Assembly: GCA_963422415.1 (NCBI GenBank)
Contig: OY729430.1
Location: 1,116,001 to 1,180,000 of the forward strand
Direction: 5' to 3'
Source of the DNA: Bin34 sp963422415
Lineage (GTDB): Bacteria; Chloroflexota; Anaerolineae; Caldilineales; Caldilineaceae
Length of the DNA stretch: 64,000 bases
Numbering within the stretch: position 1 is the stretch's first letter; each line of letters opens with the position of its first letter. Below, piece after piece: positions 30,368-38,424 of the stretch. The notes below the pieces were generated by a model. That model saw only the letters and a program-made list of their open reading frames with translations. It made no database searches and had not been told where the DNA came from. The translations under genes were made by a program, and so were the position numbers.

Positions 30368-30396
30368 TTGGTTGGGGTTTGTCCCGCGGGTATAAT
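30368..30396 (+). promoter_or_regulatory. Sigma-70-type promoter before the orphan peptide-binding lipoprotein
   Basis: TTGGTT at 30368-30373 and a perfect TATAAT at 30391-30396 are 17 bases apart. The start codon is 117 bases further on, leaving a sizeable 5' leader in which I see no recognisable riboswitch. This is the best-formed promoter in the window. Confidence 0.6.
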
Positions 30397-30513
30397 TCCG
30401 ATTGAGTTCCCATTCCGCTCCCCTGTTGTCTCTATGGCGCCGCACGGCGGGGCCATACCTGTCTGCAGACTTGGCCATGAAGCCAACAATGTGATTTCCG
30501 AGGAGGAAACCCG

Positions 30514-32451
30514 ATGCGCTTTTCTAGGATTTGGATGCCGGTCCTGTTGTTGGCCCTTGTAGTGGCAGCCTGTGGCGTTCCGGCAGCTCCGGCTGAGGTC
30601 CCCGTGGAGGAGATGGAAGAACCCATGGCCACGGGCAAATATCGCCAGTCTCCCTATCTGGACGCCCGCGTAGCCTCCGGGGATCTGGCGCCGGTGGTGG
30701 ACAGACTGCCCATCAATCCTCTGGTGGTGGTGCCGGGCGTGATTTCCAAGGTGGAGGATCTGCCGGAACTGGAAATCGGGGAATACGGCGGGATCATGCG
30801 CTTTGCCCATGGCAATCCGGACTGGAATCCCGACGTCTTCATCATGCTCAACGAAAATGTGCTGGCTGCCCCGGGCATCACGGTGGAGGGCATCTACGGC
30901 AATGTCGTGGAAAGCTATGCCGCGAACGAGGACAACACGGTTTTCGAGTTTCAACTGCGGGAAGGTCTGAAGTGGTCCGACGGCCAGCCCGTGACGACCG
31001 GGGACGTGGCCTTTACCTTTGACGACTACTGGAACAACGACAAGCTGAGCCCGGGCTATCCCTCCAAGTTCAAGTCGGCGGGAAACCCCCAGGGGGAACC
31101 CATGAATCTGGAGATTCTGGACGACTACGCCTTCCGCATCTCCTTCGCGGACAGCTATGGTGGCTTCCTGCGGGAATTGAGCATCAAGGGTTGGCAGGGC
31201 TACACGGACATCTTCAAGCCGGCCCACTATCTCAAGGATTTCCACAGCGACTATACGGATCAGGCGACTGTGGATCAGATGGCACAGGACCGCAACCTGG
31301 AGGATGAAAAGGCCCTGTTTGCCGCCATTGACTGTCGCAACTGGAACATTCCCAACGCCCGGTGCGTGGGCTTCCCGGCCATGTGGCCTTGGATCAACGT
31401 CACCGAAGGCGAAGGCCTGATGAAGTTCGTGCGCAACCCCTATTACTTCAAGGTGGATGCGGCGGGCAACCAACTGCCGTACATCGACGAGGTGTGGTCC
31501 GTGTTGGTGGGCGACACCGACGGAGTCAACTTGAAGGTCTTCGCCGACGAAGTCGACATGCTGCGGGAAGACACGGCGTTGCTGAAGCTGCCCCTCTATC
31601 AGGAAGCCAAGGACAAGGGATACATCGATTTCCGAATCATGGACAACCATGTCGATCCCACCTCCTTCTATCTCAACTATACGCACCCGGACGAGACTTG
31701 GCGGGCCGTGGTCAACACCTTGGAGTTCCGCCAGGCGCTGGCCCTGTCCATCAACAATGCGGAAATCATCGAGAATATCTACTACGGATTTGGCAGCATG
31801 CCGGAACTGTCTCCTGGCGCCTACGATCCGGAACGAGCCAACGCCTTGCTGGATGCCATGGGCATGGATGCCCGGGACGACAAGGGCTGGCGGCTGGCTC
31901 CCAATGGCGAGCCGTTCGTGATTCCGTTGGAGCACGCGGATCACGCGCCGGACATCGGTCCGGTTGCCGAGCTTCTGATCGAGTACTTCAATGACGTGGG
32001 CCTCAATGCGTCGCTCAAGAAGCTGGAGAATTCCCTGTGGAGCAACCGACTCAACGCCAACGAGCTTTATTCCACCATTATCTGGAATGTGCAGCCGATG
32101 TGGCCGGAAGGCACTTGGACGGACTATTTGCCGGGCAACACCTGGGCTCCCGCCTGGAAGATCTGGATGGACACCAATGGCGCGGAGGGTGAAGAGCCGC
32201 CTGCCCCTGTACAGCGCATCATCGAGTTGCAGCAAGGCCGCGTACAGGCCATTCCGGGTTCGCCCGAGGACGTTGCCTTGTACGCCGAGATTCAGAAGAT
32301 TCTGCGAGACAACATCTACTTCTTTGCCATTGCAGAGAAAGTGGGGTACGTGCTGGTGACGGACGCCGCCATGCGCAATGTGCCCATTCAGGGCCAAGCC
32401 ATCGCCGGCAACAACAGCGGCGAGCAGATGTTTTACGCTTCCGGCAACTAG
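30514..32451 (+). CDS. ABC transporter substrate-binding lipoprotein, family 5 (orphan)
   Basis: The protein has 645 residues, longer than usual for the family. GAGGAGGAAA precedes the ATG. The signal peptide ends in VAAC (lipobox). The SBP_bac_5 pattern is visible as LREGLKWSDGQPVTTGDV and the paired Trp/Asp-rich C-terminal repeats. No permease or ATPase genes are nearby, so it must serve a transporter encoded elsewhere. Good ribosome site and promoter suggest high expression. The solute is unknown; members of this family with such length occur in marine Chloroflexota-like genomes (inference). Confidence 0.88.
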   Translation: MRFSRIWMPVLLLALVVAACGVPAAPAEVPVEEMEEPMATGKYRQSPYLDARVASGDLAPVVDRLPINPLVVVPGVISKVEDLPELEIGEYGGIMRFAHGNPDWNPDVFIMLNENVLAAPGITVEGIYGNVVESYAANEDNTVFEFQLREGLKWSDGQPVTTGDVAFTFDDYWNNDKLSPGYPSKFKSAGNPQGEPMNLEILDDYAFRISFADSYGGFLRELSIKGWQGYTDIFKPAHYLKDFHSDYTDQATVDQMAQDRNLEDEKALFAAIDCRNWNIPNARCVGFPAMWPWINVTEGEGLMKFVRNPYYFKVDAAGNQLPYIDEVWSVLVGDTDGVNLKVFADEVDMLREDTALLKLPLYQEAKDKGYIDFRIMDNHVDPTSFYLNYTHPDETWRAVVNTLEFRQALALSINNAEIIENIYYGFGSMPELSPGAYDPERANALLDAMGMDARDDKGWRLAPNGEPFVIPLEHADHAPDIGPVAELLIEYFNDVGLNASLKKLENSLWSNRLNANELYSTIIWNVQPMWPEGTWTDYLPGNTWAPAWKIWMDTNGAEGEEPPAPVQRIIELQQGRVQAIPGSPEDVALYAEIQKILRDNIYFFAIAEKVGYVLVTDAAMRNVPIQGQAIAGNNSGEQMFYASGN

Positions 32452-32487
32452 GCGGATCGCACCCGACGCTGGATAGACAAGGATAAA

Positions 32488-32520
32488 GGGCACGGGGATG
32501 TCTTGGATTTCTCCGTGCCC
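32488..32520 (+). terminator. Hairpin between the lipoprotein and the dioxygenase gene
   Basis: GGGCACGGGGA (32488-32498) pairs with TCTCCGTGCCC (32510-32520) over an 11-base loop, with one G-U pair. No U-run follows, so this could be an attenuator or a transcript-end stabiliser rather than a classical terminator. It may let the abundant lipoprotein message stop short of the dioxygenase. Confidence 0.5.
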
Positions 32521-32544
32521 CTGCCCGCAAGCAAGAGGAATATC

Positions 32545-33378
32545 GTGAACAGTCATATCACCCAGGATCAAGTGGATTTCTATCAGGAGAACGGCTTTGT
32601 CGTGATCGACGACTTTCTGGATCCGCAGGAACTGGAGACTTGGCGCGGCGCCATAGCCGAGGCCGTGGCCCATCGCAAACAGCGCAAGCTGGCGGCGGCG
32701 GGCGTGGACGAGGACGACGAAAAGTGGCAGGCCGGCGAGTCGTTCTACGACTATGTCTTCGTGCAGCGCATCAACCTGTGGCAGGACAACCCCAAGGTCA
32801 AGGAACTGATGCTCAATCGGGACATTGGATACATGGCTACTACCTTGGCTCAGACCGAAGGGATGCGAATCTGGCATGACCAGGCCCTGATCAAGCAGCC
32901 TTGGGCCAATGCCACGGCCTGGCATCTGGACAATCCGTATTGGTCCTTTTACTCCCGAGATGCCGTCAGCATCTGGATCGCGCTGGATGACGCCACCTAC
33001 AGCAATGGCTGCCTGTATTTTCTGAAGGAGTCGCACCGGGTCACGACCTACGACAACGTGGGCATTGGCCAGAACATGGCGGACATCTTCAAGGTGTATC
33101 CCGGTTTGGCGGAGACCGAGTCCGCCGCCGCCCCCATGAAGGCCGGGTCCTGTTCCTTTCACAACGGACTGATTGTGCACGGGGCCGGAGCCAACATGAC
33201 CTCGGGCTGGCGGCGTGCCATGACCTGCGGCTTTATGCCGTACGGCAGCACGTTCAACGGCATCCAGAACATTCTCACCGACGAACAGTGCGCGCGGTAT
33301 CAGGTGGGGGACGAGATAGACGACAGTGCGCAGAATCCGGTTGTCTATCACAAAGACAGCTCTTTGATCACAATCTGA
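32545..33378 (+). CDS. Phytanoyl-CoA dioxygenase (PhyH) family protein
   Basis: The protein has 277 residues from the GTG at 32545, with AGAGGAA in front. The Fe(II)/2-oxoglutarate site is H127-x-D129 (WHLDNPYW) and distal H212 (VHGAG). PhyH enzymes hydroxylate diverse small molecules, using 2-oxoglutarate and oxygen. The substrate is unknown. Family expansions are typical of marine and sponge-associated heterotrophs. A second PhyH gene lies at 48334. Confidence 0.88.
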   Translation: MNSHITQDQVDFYQENGFVVIDDFLDPQELETWRGAIAEAVAHRKQRKLAAAGVDEDDEKWQAGESFYDYVFVQRINLWQDNPKVKELMLNRDIGYMATTLAQTEGMRIWHDQALIKQPWANATAWHLDNPYWSFYSRDAVSIWIALDDATYSNGCLYFLKESHRVTTYDNVGIGQNMADIFKVYPGLAETESAAAPMKAGSCSFHNGLIVHGAGANMTSGWRRAMTCGFMPYGSTFNGIQNILTDEQCARYQVGDEIDDSAQNPVVYHKDSSLITI

Positions 33379-33412
33379 ACGGCTTGGGCCGTCCTGCAGC
33401 AAGGAGAGGGCC

Positions 33413-33889
33413 ATGGGCCTGATGCATTTAAAGACCGATACGGCCGCTCCGGATTTCGCGACGGTCAACGAGAAGGGCGAAGCCATCTCTCTGACGGATT
33501 TCCAGGACCGGAATCTGGTGCTTTACTTCTATCCCAGGGACGATACGCCAGGCTGCACTACGCAGGCCTGTTCCCTGCGAGACAATTTCGCGGCCTTGGA
33601 AGCGGCCAACGCCGCTGTGCTGGGAGTCAGTCCCGACGACGAAAAGTCCCATGCCAAGTTCATTGAAAAGTATGAACTCCCCTTCTCTCTGCTGGCGGAC
33701 AAGGACAAGGCCCTGTGCAAGGCCTACGGCGTGTGGGGCGAACGCAAGTTCATGGGCAAGAAGTTCATGGGTGTGCACCGCAGCCTGTTCGTCATTGATG
33801 GCCAGGGCCAGCTGATTTCCGTGCATTACGGCATTTCCCCCAAAGACAGTGTGTCCACGGCCCTGCAGGCCTTGCAAGACATGGACTGA
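33413..33889 (+). CDS. bcp: Peroxiredoxin of the Bcp/PrxQ type
   Basis: The protein has 158 residues. The peroxidatic Cys lies in PRDDTPGCTTQACSLRD, with a second Cys five residues on, the pattern of atypical two-cysteine PrxQ/Bcp. It reduces hydrogen peroxide and organic peroxides using thioredoxin. It starts 34 bases after the dioxygenase with GGAGAGG upstream, so co-transcription is likely, which makes sense beside an oxygen-using enzyme. Confidence 0.95.
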   Translation: MGLMHLKTDTAAPDFATVNEKGEAISLTDFQDRNLVLYFYPRDDTPGCTTQACSLRDNFAALEAANAAVLGVSPDDEKSHAKFIEKYELPFSLLADKDKALCKAYGVWGERKFMGKKFMGVHRSLFVIDGQGQLISVHYGISPKDSVSTALQALQDMD

Positions 33890-34907
33890 GATTTGGGTGT
33901 GAAAAGATCGTGCTAGGCGGTGTAGAGCGGAGCGAATGCCGTTGATGATTGCCCATGGAATGATCTGGGCGCGCGACTCTCCCGGAGCATCAAGGGATTC
34001 CAGCTTCTGTCACGAGACGTCCGTATGAGCACGAGGATGGATGCGGGGCCTCTTGGATCCAGGAGTCTCCCTCTCTGGGGAGTGTAGCGTCTATCCGAAT
34101 CTTGAGGCGACACAGGCGCAAGCCACATTATGCCCTGCGTGCCGGACGCTTGGTGGCAGACTTGGCCTCGTTCAACGCCTATGGTCATGTTGCCGGCACG
34201 TCTCCCCTCAAGTGGCGATTGGCATCAAGCACGACTGTACGCGTCATGGAATTGCGGCCTAGGGCGTCTTTGGGGCCTTAGTCTTTTGGGATGCAAAGCG
34301 ACCGACAACGACGCAGTTGCTGGCCCGTCTTGACCTAGGGTTGTTGGCCGCGAAAGTAGGGGTATCGCTTCCCATCTGGTCGGAGACTCCGCAGGACACG
34401 CCTCTCTTCGCTGTGTGATTTGGGTTGGCGGTGACGTTTCCGAGAGTTGTCCCTATCCGGATCGGCCACGGGAACCGCCTTAGCAAACGATACGCGTCCC
34501 AAGACCGGTGGCGTGTCTAGGTCTGTGCTGTGCAAACAGTTCCTTGCCGATCCGGAAATGCATGGACGGACAGTACGGTTCTCTGTGTGCCTGTATCCCC
34601 TCCATATCCGTCTGCAATGGTGGTTTCCCATGACCCTGCACCCCCCCCCCCGCCTGTCTCGTTGTAGAATGGCCGCGGGCCCGCCCCGCCGCCCCGAGAC
34701 CGAGAGGCAGACGTACGTAAGGGAGATGACCTTGTCCTGTCCAGCGGCGTCTGAGGAAAGGCGCTAGAATCGAGACTGCCGCGATGTGATTGCCCGTGTC
34801 ATCCGGAGACAGCCTTGGGCAGACACTCGTGCCTAGTGCGCTGCGCCCCATTGCACCAAATCCCAACATCTCTCCCCTCTGGCAAATTTGGCAAACGCTG
34901 ATTGATC
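33890..34907. other. About 1 kb without a recognisable gene, containing a C11 tract
   Basis: All frames are short and lack start context. On the plus strand, fragments such as HYALRAGRLVADLASFNAYGH (about 34121-34183) look vaguely protein-like, so decayed coding sequence is possible but I cannot name it. A run of eleven C lies at 34641-34651, about 255 bases upstream of the defence-type operon. A possible -10 box, TAGAAT, follows at 34665. Confidence 0.5.
34641..34651. repeat. Homopolymeric C11 tract upstream of the defence-type operon
   Basis: There are eleven consecutive C bases, 14 bases before a TAGAAT box (34665). Tracts like this can change length by slippage and alter promoter spacing. 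The following operon carries a second long tract, G11, within a coding region. Confidence 0.85.
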
Positions 34908-37838
34908 ATGAACAAAACCTTGATTGATTTGGCGATTCCCCTGGATGAGGTCCTGCATTCCACACCGGCCGAATCGGTGTTCGCGGCCAATCTGGCGGAT
35001 GCCGTAGCCGGCTCCGCTCCATTGGTGTACAGCGATCCGGAGAAATTCTTCCAGCGCACTCACCCCTCGTTGGGTTTGGTAGATCTTCTGCGCGTTGCCT
35101 TGGGACGCTTGTCAGGTGTGCGCCCGGATGAACCTCCCGTCATACGGGTGGACACCAATCTGGGTGGGGGCAAGACACACAATCTCATTGCCCTGTGCCA
35201 CGCCTGTCGCGGGGGCATTCCGCCAGGCCGCGAGGAAGTCTTTCTGGGGGCAGATGGGAAAGATCTCTTGAGAACAGCGTCCGATATTCGCCTCGGCATC
35301 TTTGTGGGTACCGACGCGGGCGTTTCCCGCAGTGACAAAACGCTGTGGGGCCGATTGAGCCAGCAGATCGGTGGAGACATCGGCTACGCGCTCCTGCAAG
35401 CGGATGACGAGGGGCGTACCGCGCCGGGCGCCGAGAAGTTGAAGACACTGTTGGGTGATGGTTCAAATCTCGTCGTGATTGACGAGATCGCGCACTACCT
35501 GGAGAAGGCGAAGGGGATCAAGGTCGGAGAAACCACATTGGCCCGGCAAACCCTGACTTTCATCATGTCACTGTGCGAGGCCGCCGCTCAATCGCCTCGT
35601 ACGGTGGTCGTGATCACAACCACCCAGGACTCCCGGGTTTTCCAGGACGGCACCGAGGAGACGCTCGGCATGCTGTCGGAATTGACAGGTATCACGGGCC
35701 GCCAGGCACGCCTGATTCAGCCTTCGGTGGAGGCCGACATTCCCAGGATGCTCGCGAGTCGTCTCTTTGCCCAGCTGGACACGAGTGCAGTGTCGGCGAT
35801 TGTGCGCAGCTACCAAGATGTCTTGCAGCAAGCGGAACCCATTGTGGGGGGCTTGCCGCAGGAACTGCACTCTGTACAGTTTGGGCGGCGGATGGCGGAA
35901 ACCTGGCCCTTTCACCCCGACCTGATTGCCCTGCTGGACAAGCGCTTGTCCACAAACCCGCATTTCCAGAGAACTCGTGGAGCGTTGCGTCTCCTGGCCC
36001 GGGCCGTGCGCTTGATATGGACCGGCACCGAGCGGCCCCTGGTCATTCATCCCCACCATTTGGATCTGTCTGACGACCAGATAATCCGACCCCAGCTGAC
36101 CCATGCCTTGCAGCGGCCGGCCATGGATCAGGTGGCCCGGGCCGATGTGGCCGACAGGCACGGTACAGCGCGGGCCAGTCAGATTGACGGTGCCCAAGGC
36201 AGGCACTACGCTCGACGGGTCGGCACCGTCTGCTTCCTGGAATCGCTGACCCAGACGGCAAACTACCCCACGCAGGGAGCCATTCTTGGCTCCGCTCTGA
36301 TCCCCGGAGACGACCCTAACCGGATGCTGGCCGCTTGGGAACGTCTGTGTACGGATGCCTGGTATCTTCATGAAGAGCGGGGCGGGTATCTCTTCAAGAC
36401 GGAGCCTTCCCTGACCAAGATGATTCAGGACCAGATGGATGCCACCGCCACCACCAAGGCTCGGTCCGCCGCCCTGGCTCTGTTGGAAGAGATGTTCAGT
36501 ACGCGACACGCCAGCATTGGGGGCGGTGTTTTCACGGTGCACCACATGTACAAAAACGAGAAGGCCCCGGACCACAAGGAGAGCATGGGGCTGTGCCTGT
36601 TCAATTGGACGGATTTTCCCGGTCAACAGGGCGTGCAGGACGCGGAAAAGACCCCCGAGATTGTATTTCGCACCTGGAGTCACACGGATACGGGAGGATT
36701 GCGCAGCTATCGGAACCGATTGGTGTTCGTGGCGCCCGATGCCACCTACTTCTCCGACATGGAGCAGGCGATCAAGCGCCGGCTGGCTCTCGACACCCTA
36801 GTGGGTCAAGTCACCTTGACGGACAGCCTGAGCGACGAGGCCAAGAGGAATCTGCAATCGCTGTGTCAAGAACAGCAGCTCGGGGCGCGCGTGGCGGTGG
36901 CCAATGTCATGAGTCTGGTCTGGTATCCGAAGAACAACCACGAATTGGGCCTGATTCGCATGTCGGTCGATTCGACGGCCCGCGCGAAGCGCAATCAGGT
37001 GGACGTGATTTACGAGGAACTGGACAAGCAGGACAAGTGGATGGCGGCCACCAGTCCCGACATGGATCCGGCCGTCCTGCGCCAACAAATGGGGTTGCGT
37101 CTGCAAGGTGGATGCACTCTGGACGAGATCGAGAACCTCATGGCCCGGAGCGGCGAATCCCGCATTCTTCTGGACAAGGGAAAACTGCTGAATCTGATCC
37201 GGAACGGCGTGCGGCGACGGGAGTGGGAGTTCAAGTCGGCCGAGGATATGTGGATCACGGTGGAACAGGGGGAAATCGACTGCATTGCGGCGTTGCCTGA
37301 CGCCTCCATCCACCCGGTGGGCACGGCTCCGAAGCCACCCGATGGTCCCGTTGCGCCTCCGCCACCCCCTCCGTCTTCCAACGTTTTCAAGAGTCTCGGC
37401 AGTCCAGGCAGTGCACTGGAAAACGTCGCGGACGATGCGCAGGGCGCTGAATTTGCCTCGGCAACGGAATTGACACTCCAATGGGGGGCAGAGGGAAAGG
37501 AGGCGTTGGCCTGCCTGACACGCACTTTTCAGCTTCTGGCCCGGGCCCGCTCTTTTTTCCATGCGTCTGTAACGGTGGCATTGAGTCTGGAGACGATGCA
37601 GGCTGGCCGCCACGCCAGCCTGTGTTTCAAGGGATCGGAGTCCCTGGCAGCGCCATTGGAGGAATCCGCCAAGAACATGCTGCGTGGAGGCGAGGGCTCG
37701 ACCTGCGAGGCGGAGATTGCATTGTGTTTCCAAGTTCCGGTCTCGTTGGAGGGAGCTTGGCGGCAGCAACTGCACACCGCAGTGCAAGGCGCCAATGTTT
37801 CGCACTGCACCCTGCAGCTGACGGCGTCGAAGGATTGA
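34908..37838 (+). CDS. DUF499-type P-loop ATPase (first gene of a putative defence operon)
   Basis: The protein has 976 residues from the ATG at 34908. Walker A is NLGGGKTH (86-91) and Walker B VVIDE (189-193), near the N-terminus. The region before it contains the DUF499 pattern (HSTPAESVFAANLADAV, then FFQRTHPS). A Pro-rich linker (about 803-823) leads to a C-terminal domain. Large AAA+-like ATPases of this family (COG1483) are linked in many genomes with a DUF1156 methyltransferase and helicase, as here, in predicted antiphage gene neighbourhoods. The exact role is unproven. It begins the operon; the next gene starts 13 bases on. Confidence 0.85.
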   Translation: MNKTLIDLAIPLDEVLHSTPAESVFAANLADAVAGSAPLVYSDPEKFFQRTHPSLGLVDLLRVALGRLSGVRPDEPPVIRVDTNLGGGKTHNLIALCHACRGGIPPGREEVFLGADGKDLLRTASDIRLGIFVGTDAGVSRSDKTLWGRLSQQIGGDIGYALLQADDEGRTAPGAEKLKTLLGDGSNLVVIDEIAHYLEKAKGIKVGETTLARQTLTFIMSLCEAAAQSPRTVVVITTTQDSRVFQDGTEETLGMLSELTGITGRQARLIQPSVEADIPRMLASRLFAQLDTSAVSAIVRSYQDVLQQAEPIVGGLPQELHSVQFGRRMAETWPFHPDLIALLDKRLSTNPHFQRTRGALRLLARAVRLIWTGTERPLVIHPHHLDLSDDQIIRPQLTHALQRPAMDQVARADVADRHGTARASQIDGAQGRHYARRVGTVCFLESLTQTANYPTQGAILGSALIPGDDPNRMLAAWERLCTDAWYLHEERGGYLFKTEPSLTKMIQDQMDATATTKARSAALALLEEMFSTRHASIGGGVFTVHHMYKNEKAPDHKESMGLCLFNWTDFPGQQGVQDAEKTPEIVFRTWSHTDTGGLRSYRNRLVFVAPDATYFSDMEQAIKRRLALDTLVGQVTLTDSLSDEAKRNLQSLCQEQQLGARVAVANVMSLVWYPKNNHELGLIRMSVDSTARAKRNQVDVIYEELDKQDKWMAATSPDMDPAVLRQQMGLRLQGGCTLDEIENLMARSGESRILLDKGKLLNLIRNGVRRREWEFKSAEDMWITVEQGEIDCIAALPDASIHPVGTAPKPPDGPVAPPPPPPSSNVFKSLGSPGSALENVADDAQGAEFASATELTLQWGAEGKEALACLTRTFQLLARARSFFHASVTVALSLETMQAGRHASLCFKGSESLAAPLEESAKNMLRGGEGSTCEAEIALCFQVPVSLEGAWRQQLHTAVQGANVSHCTLQLTASKD

Positions 37839-37851
37839 ATTCCGAGGTACA

Positions 37852-38235
37852 ATGCCCATCATTCAGTACCGACTGATCACCACGCGGGGCCCTGACGGGG
37901 TCATCGCCGCGTTTGAAATTCATGACGGCCTGGCCCGGACGCAGAGAGTGGATTCCTGGCAGGCTCACGCTGCCACCGATGGGATAGTCCAGATTCTGGC
38001 TTCGGGGCAGCCACCGCGCTCTCTGGCCCAGAACGCGCCGCTGGTCCTGGACGAACACCTGGGCGCCCATGTCTTGTTGGTCCTGAAGGCCATCAGGCCT
38101 ATCCGACGATATGAAACGGCCTGTCAGGTGGTGCAGGGCATCGCCTGCATGTCCCGCCAAGAGGCGATGTACTGGTTTGCCCACTCCACGCATACGGGTG
38201 GATTGCCCGCCCTGAGGACACTGCTTGCACCATGA
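37852..38235 (+). CDS. Small protein of unknown function in the defence-type operon
   Basis: The protein has 127 residues. There is no signal or membrane segment. It is predicted mixed alpha/beta, ending in a helix with the motif MSRQEAMYWFAHSTHTG and ALRTLL. No catalytic signature can be named and I do not recognise the family with confidence. It lies 13 bases after the DUF499 ATPase, and its stop overlaps the ATG of the methyltransferase remnant (ATGA), so it is an integral member of the operon. It may be an accessory or specificity subunit (inference). Confidence 0.7.
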   Translation: MPIIQYRLITTRGPDGVIAAFEIHDGLARTQRVDSWQAHAATDGIVQILASGQPPRSLAQNAPLVLDEHLGAHVLLVLKAIRPIRRYETACQVVQGIACMSRQEAMYWFAHSTHTGGLPALRTLLAP

Positions 38236-38421
38236 AACCCAAACCCCTGATTACGCAATGGTTCCCGGCTGCCACGGTCGGAGCCGAATCGCTCCGGGAC
38301 GTGTCGGCAGGGCAGCAGCCACCGCCGAACCGCCTGCACGTCTGGTAGGCCCGACGACCCTTGACAACCGCCCGCGCGGCCATATTGGCCACGCTGCTGC
38401 CTACATGGAACGAGGAGAGCT
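38232..38421 (+). pseudogene. Remnant of a first DUF1156-type DNA methyltransferase
   Basis: Reading from the ATG at 38232 gives a peptide that matches the first 60 or so residues of the intact methyltransferase downstream: ITQWFPAATVGAESLR versus ATQWMPTAALGAESLR, then RLHVW, then a TAG stop (38346-38348) exactly where the second Trp of HVWWARRP lies, and then ARRPLTTARAAILATLLPTWN in the same frame. The homology ends shortly before the intact gene starts. The ATG overlaps the preceding stop (ATGA), so it was once the coupled next gene. DNA differences show it is an older paralogue and not a fresh duplication. Its 3' end supplies the GAGGAG before the intact gene. Confidence 0.8.
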
Positions 38422-38424
38422 CCC

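Noticed and set aside
30337..33486. A 1049-codon open frame on the minus strand opposite the lipoprotein and PhyH genes
   Set aside because: It mirrors two well-supported plus-strand genes, has no recognisable domain, and arises from high GC and biased codons.
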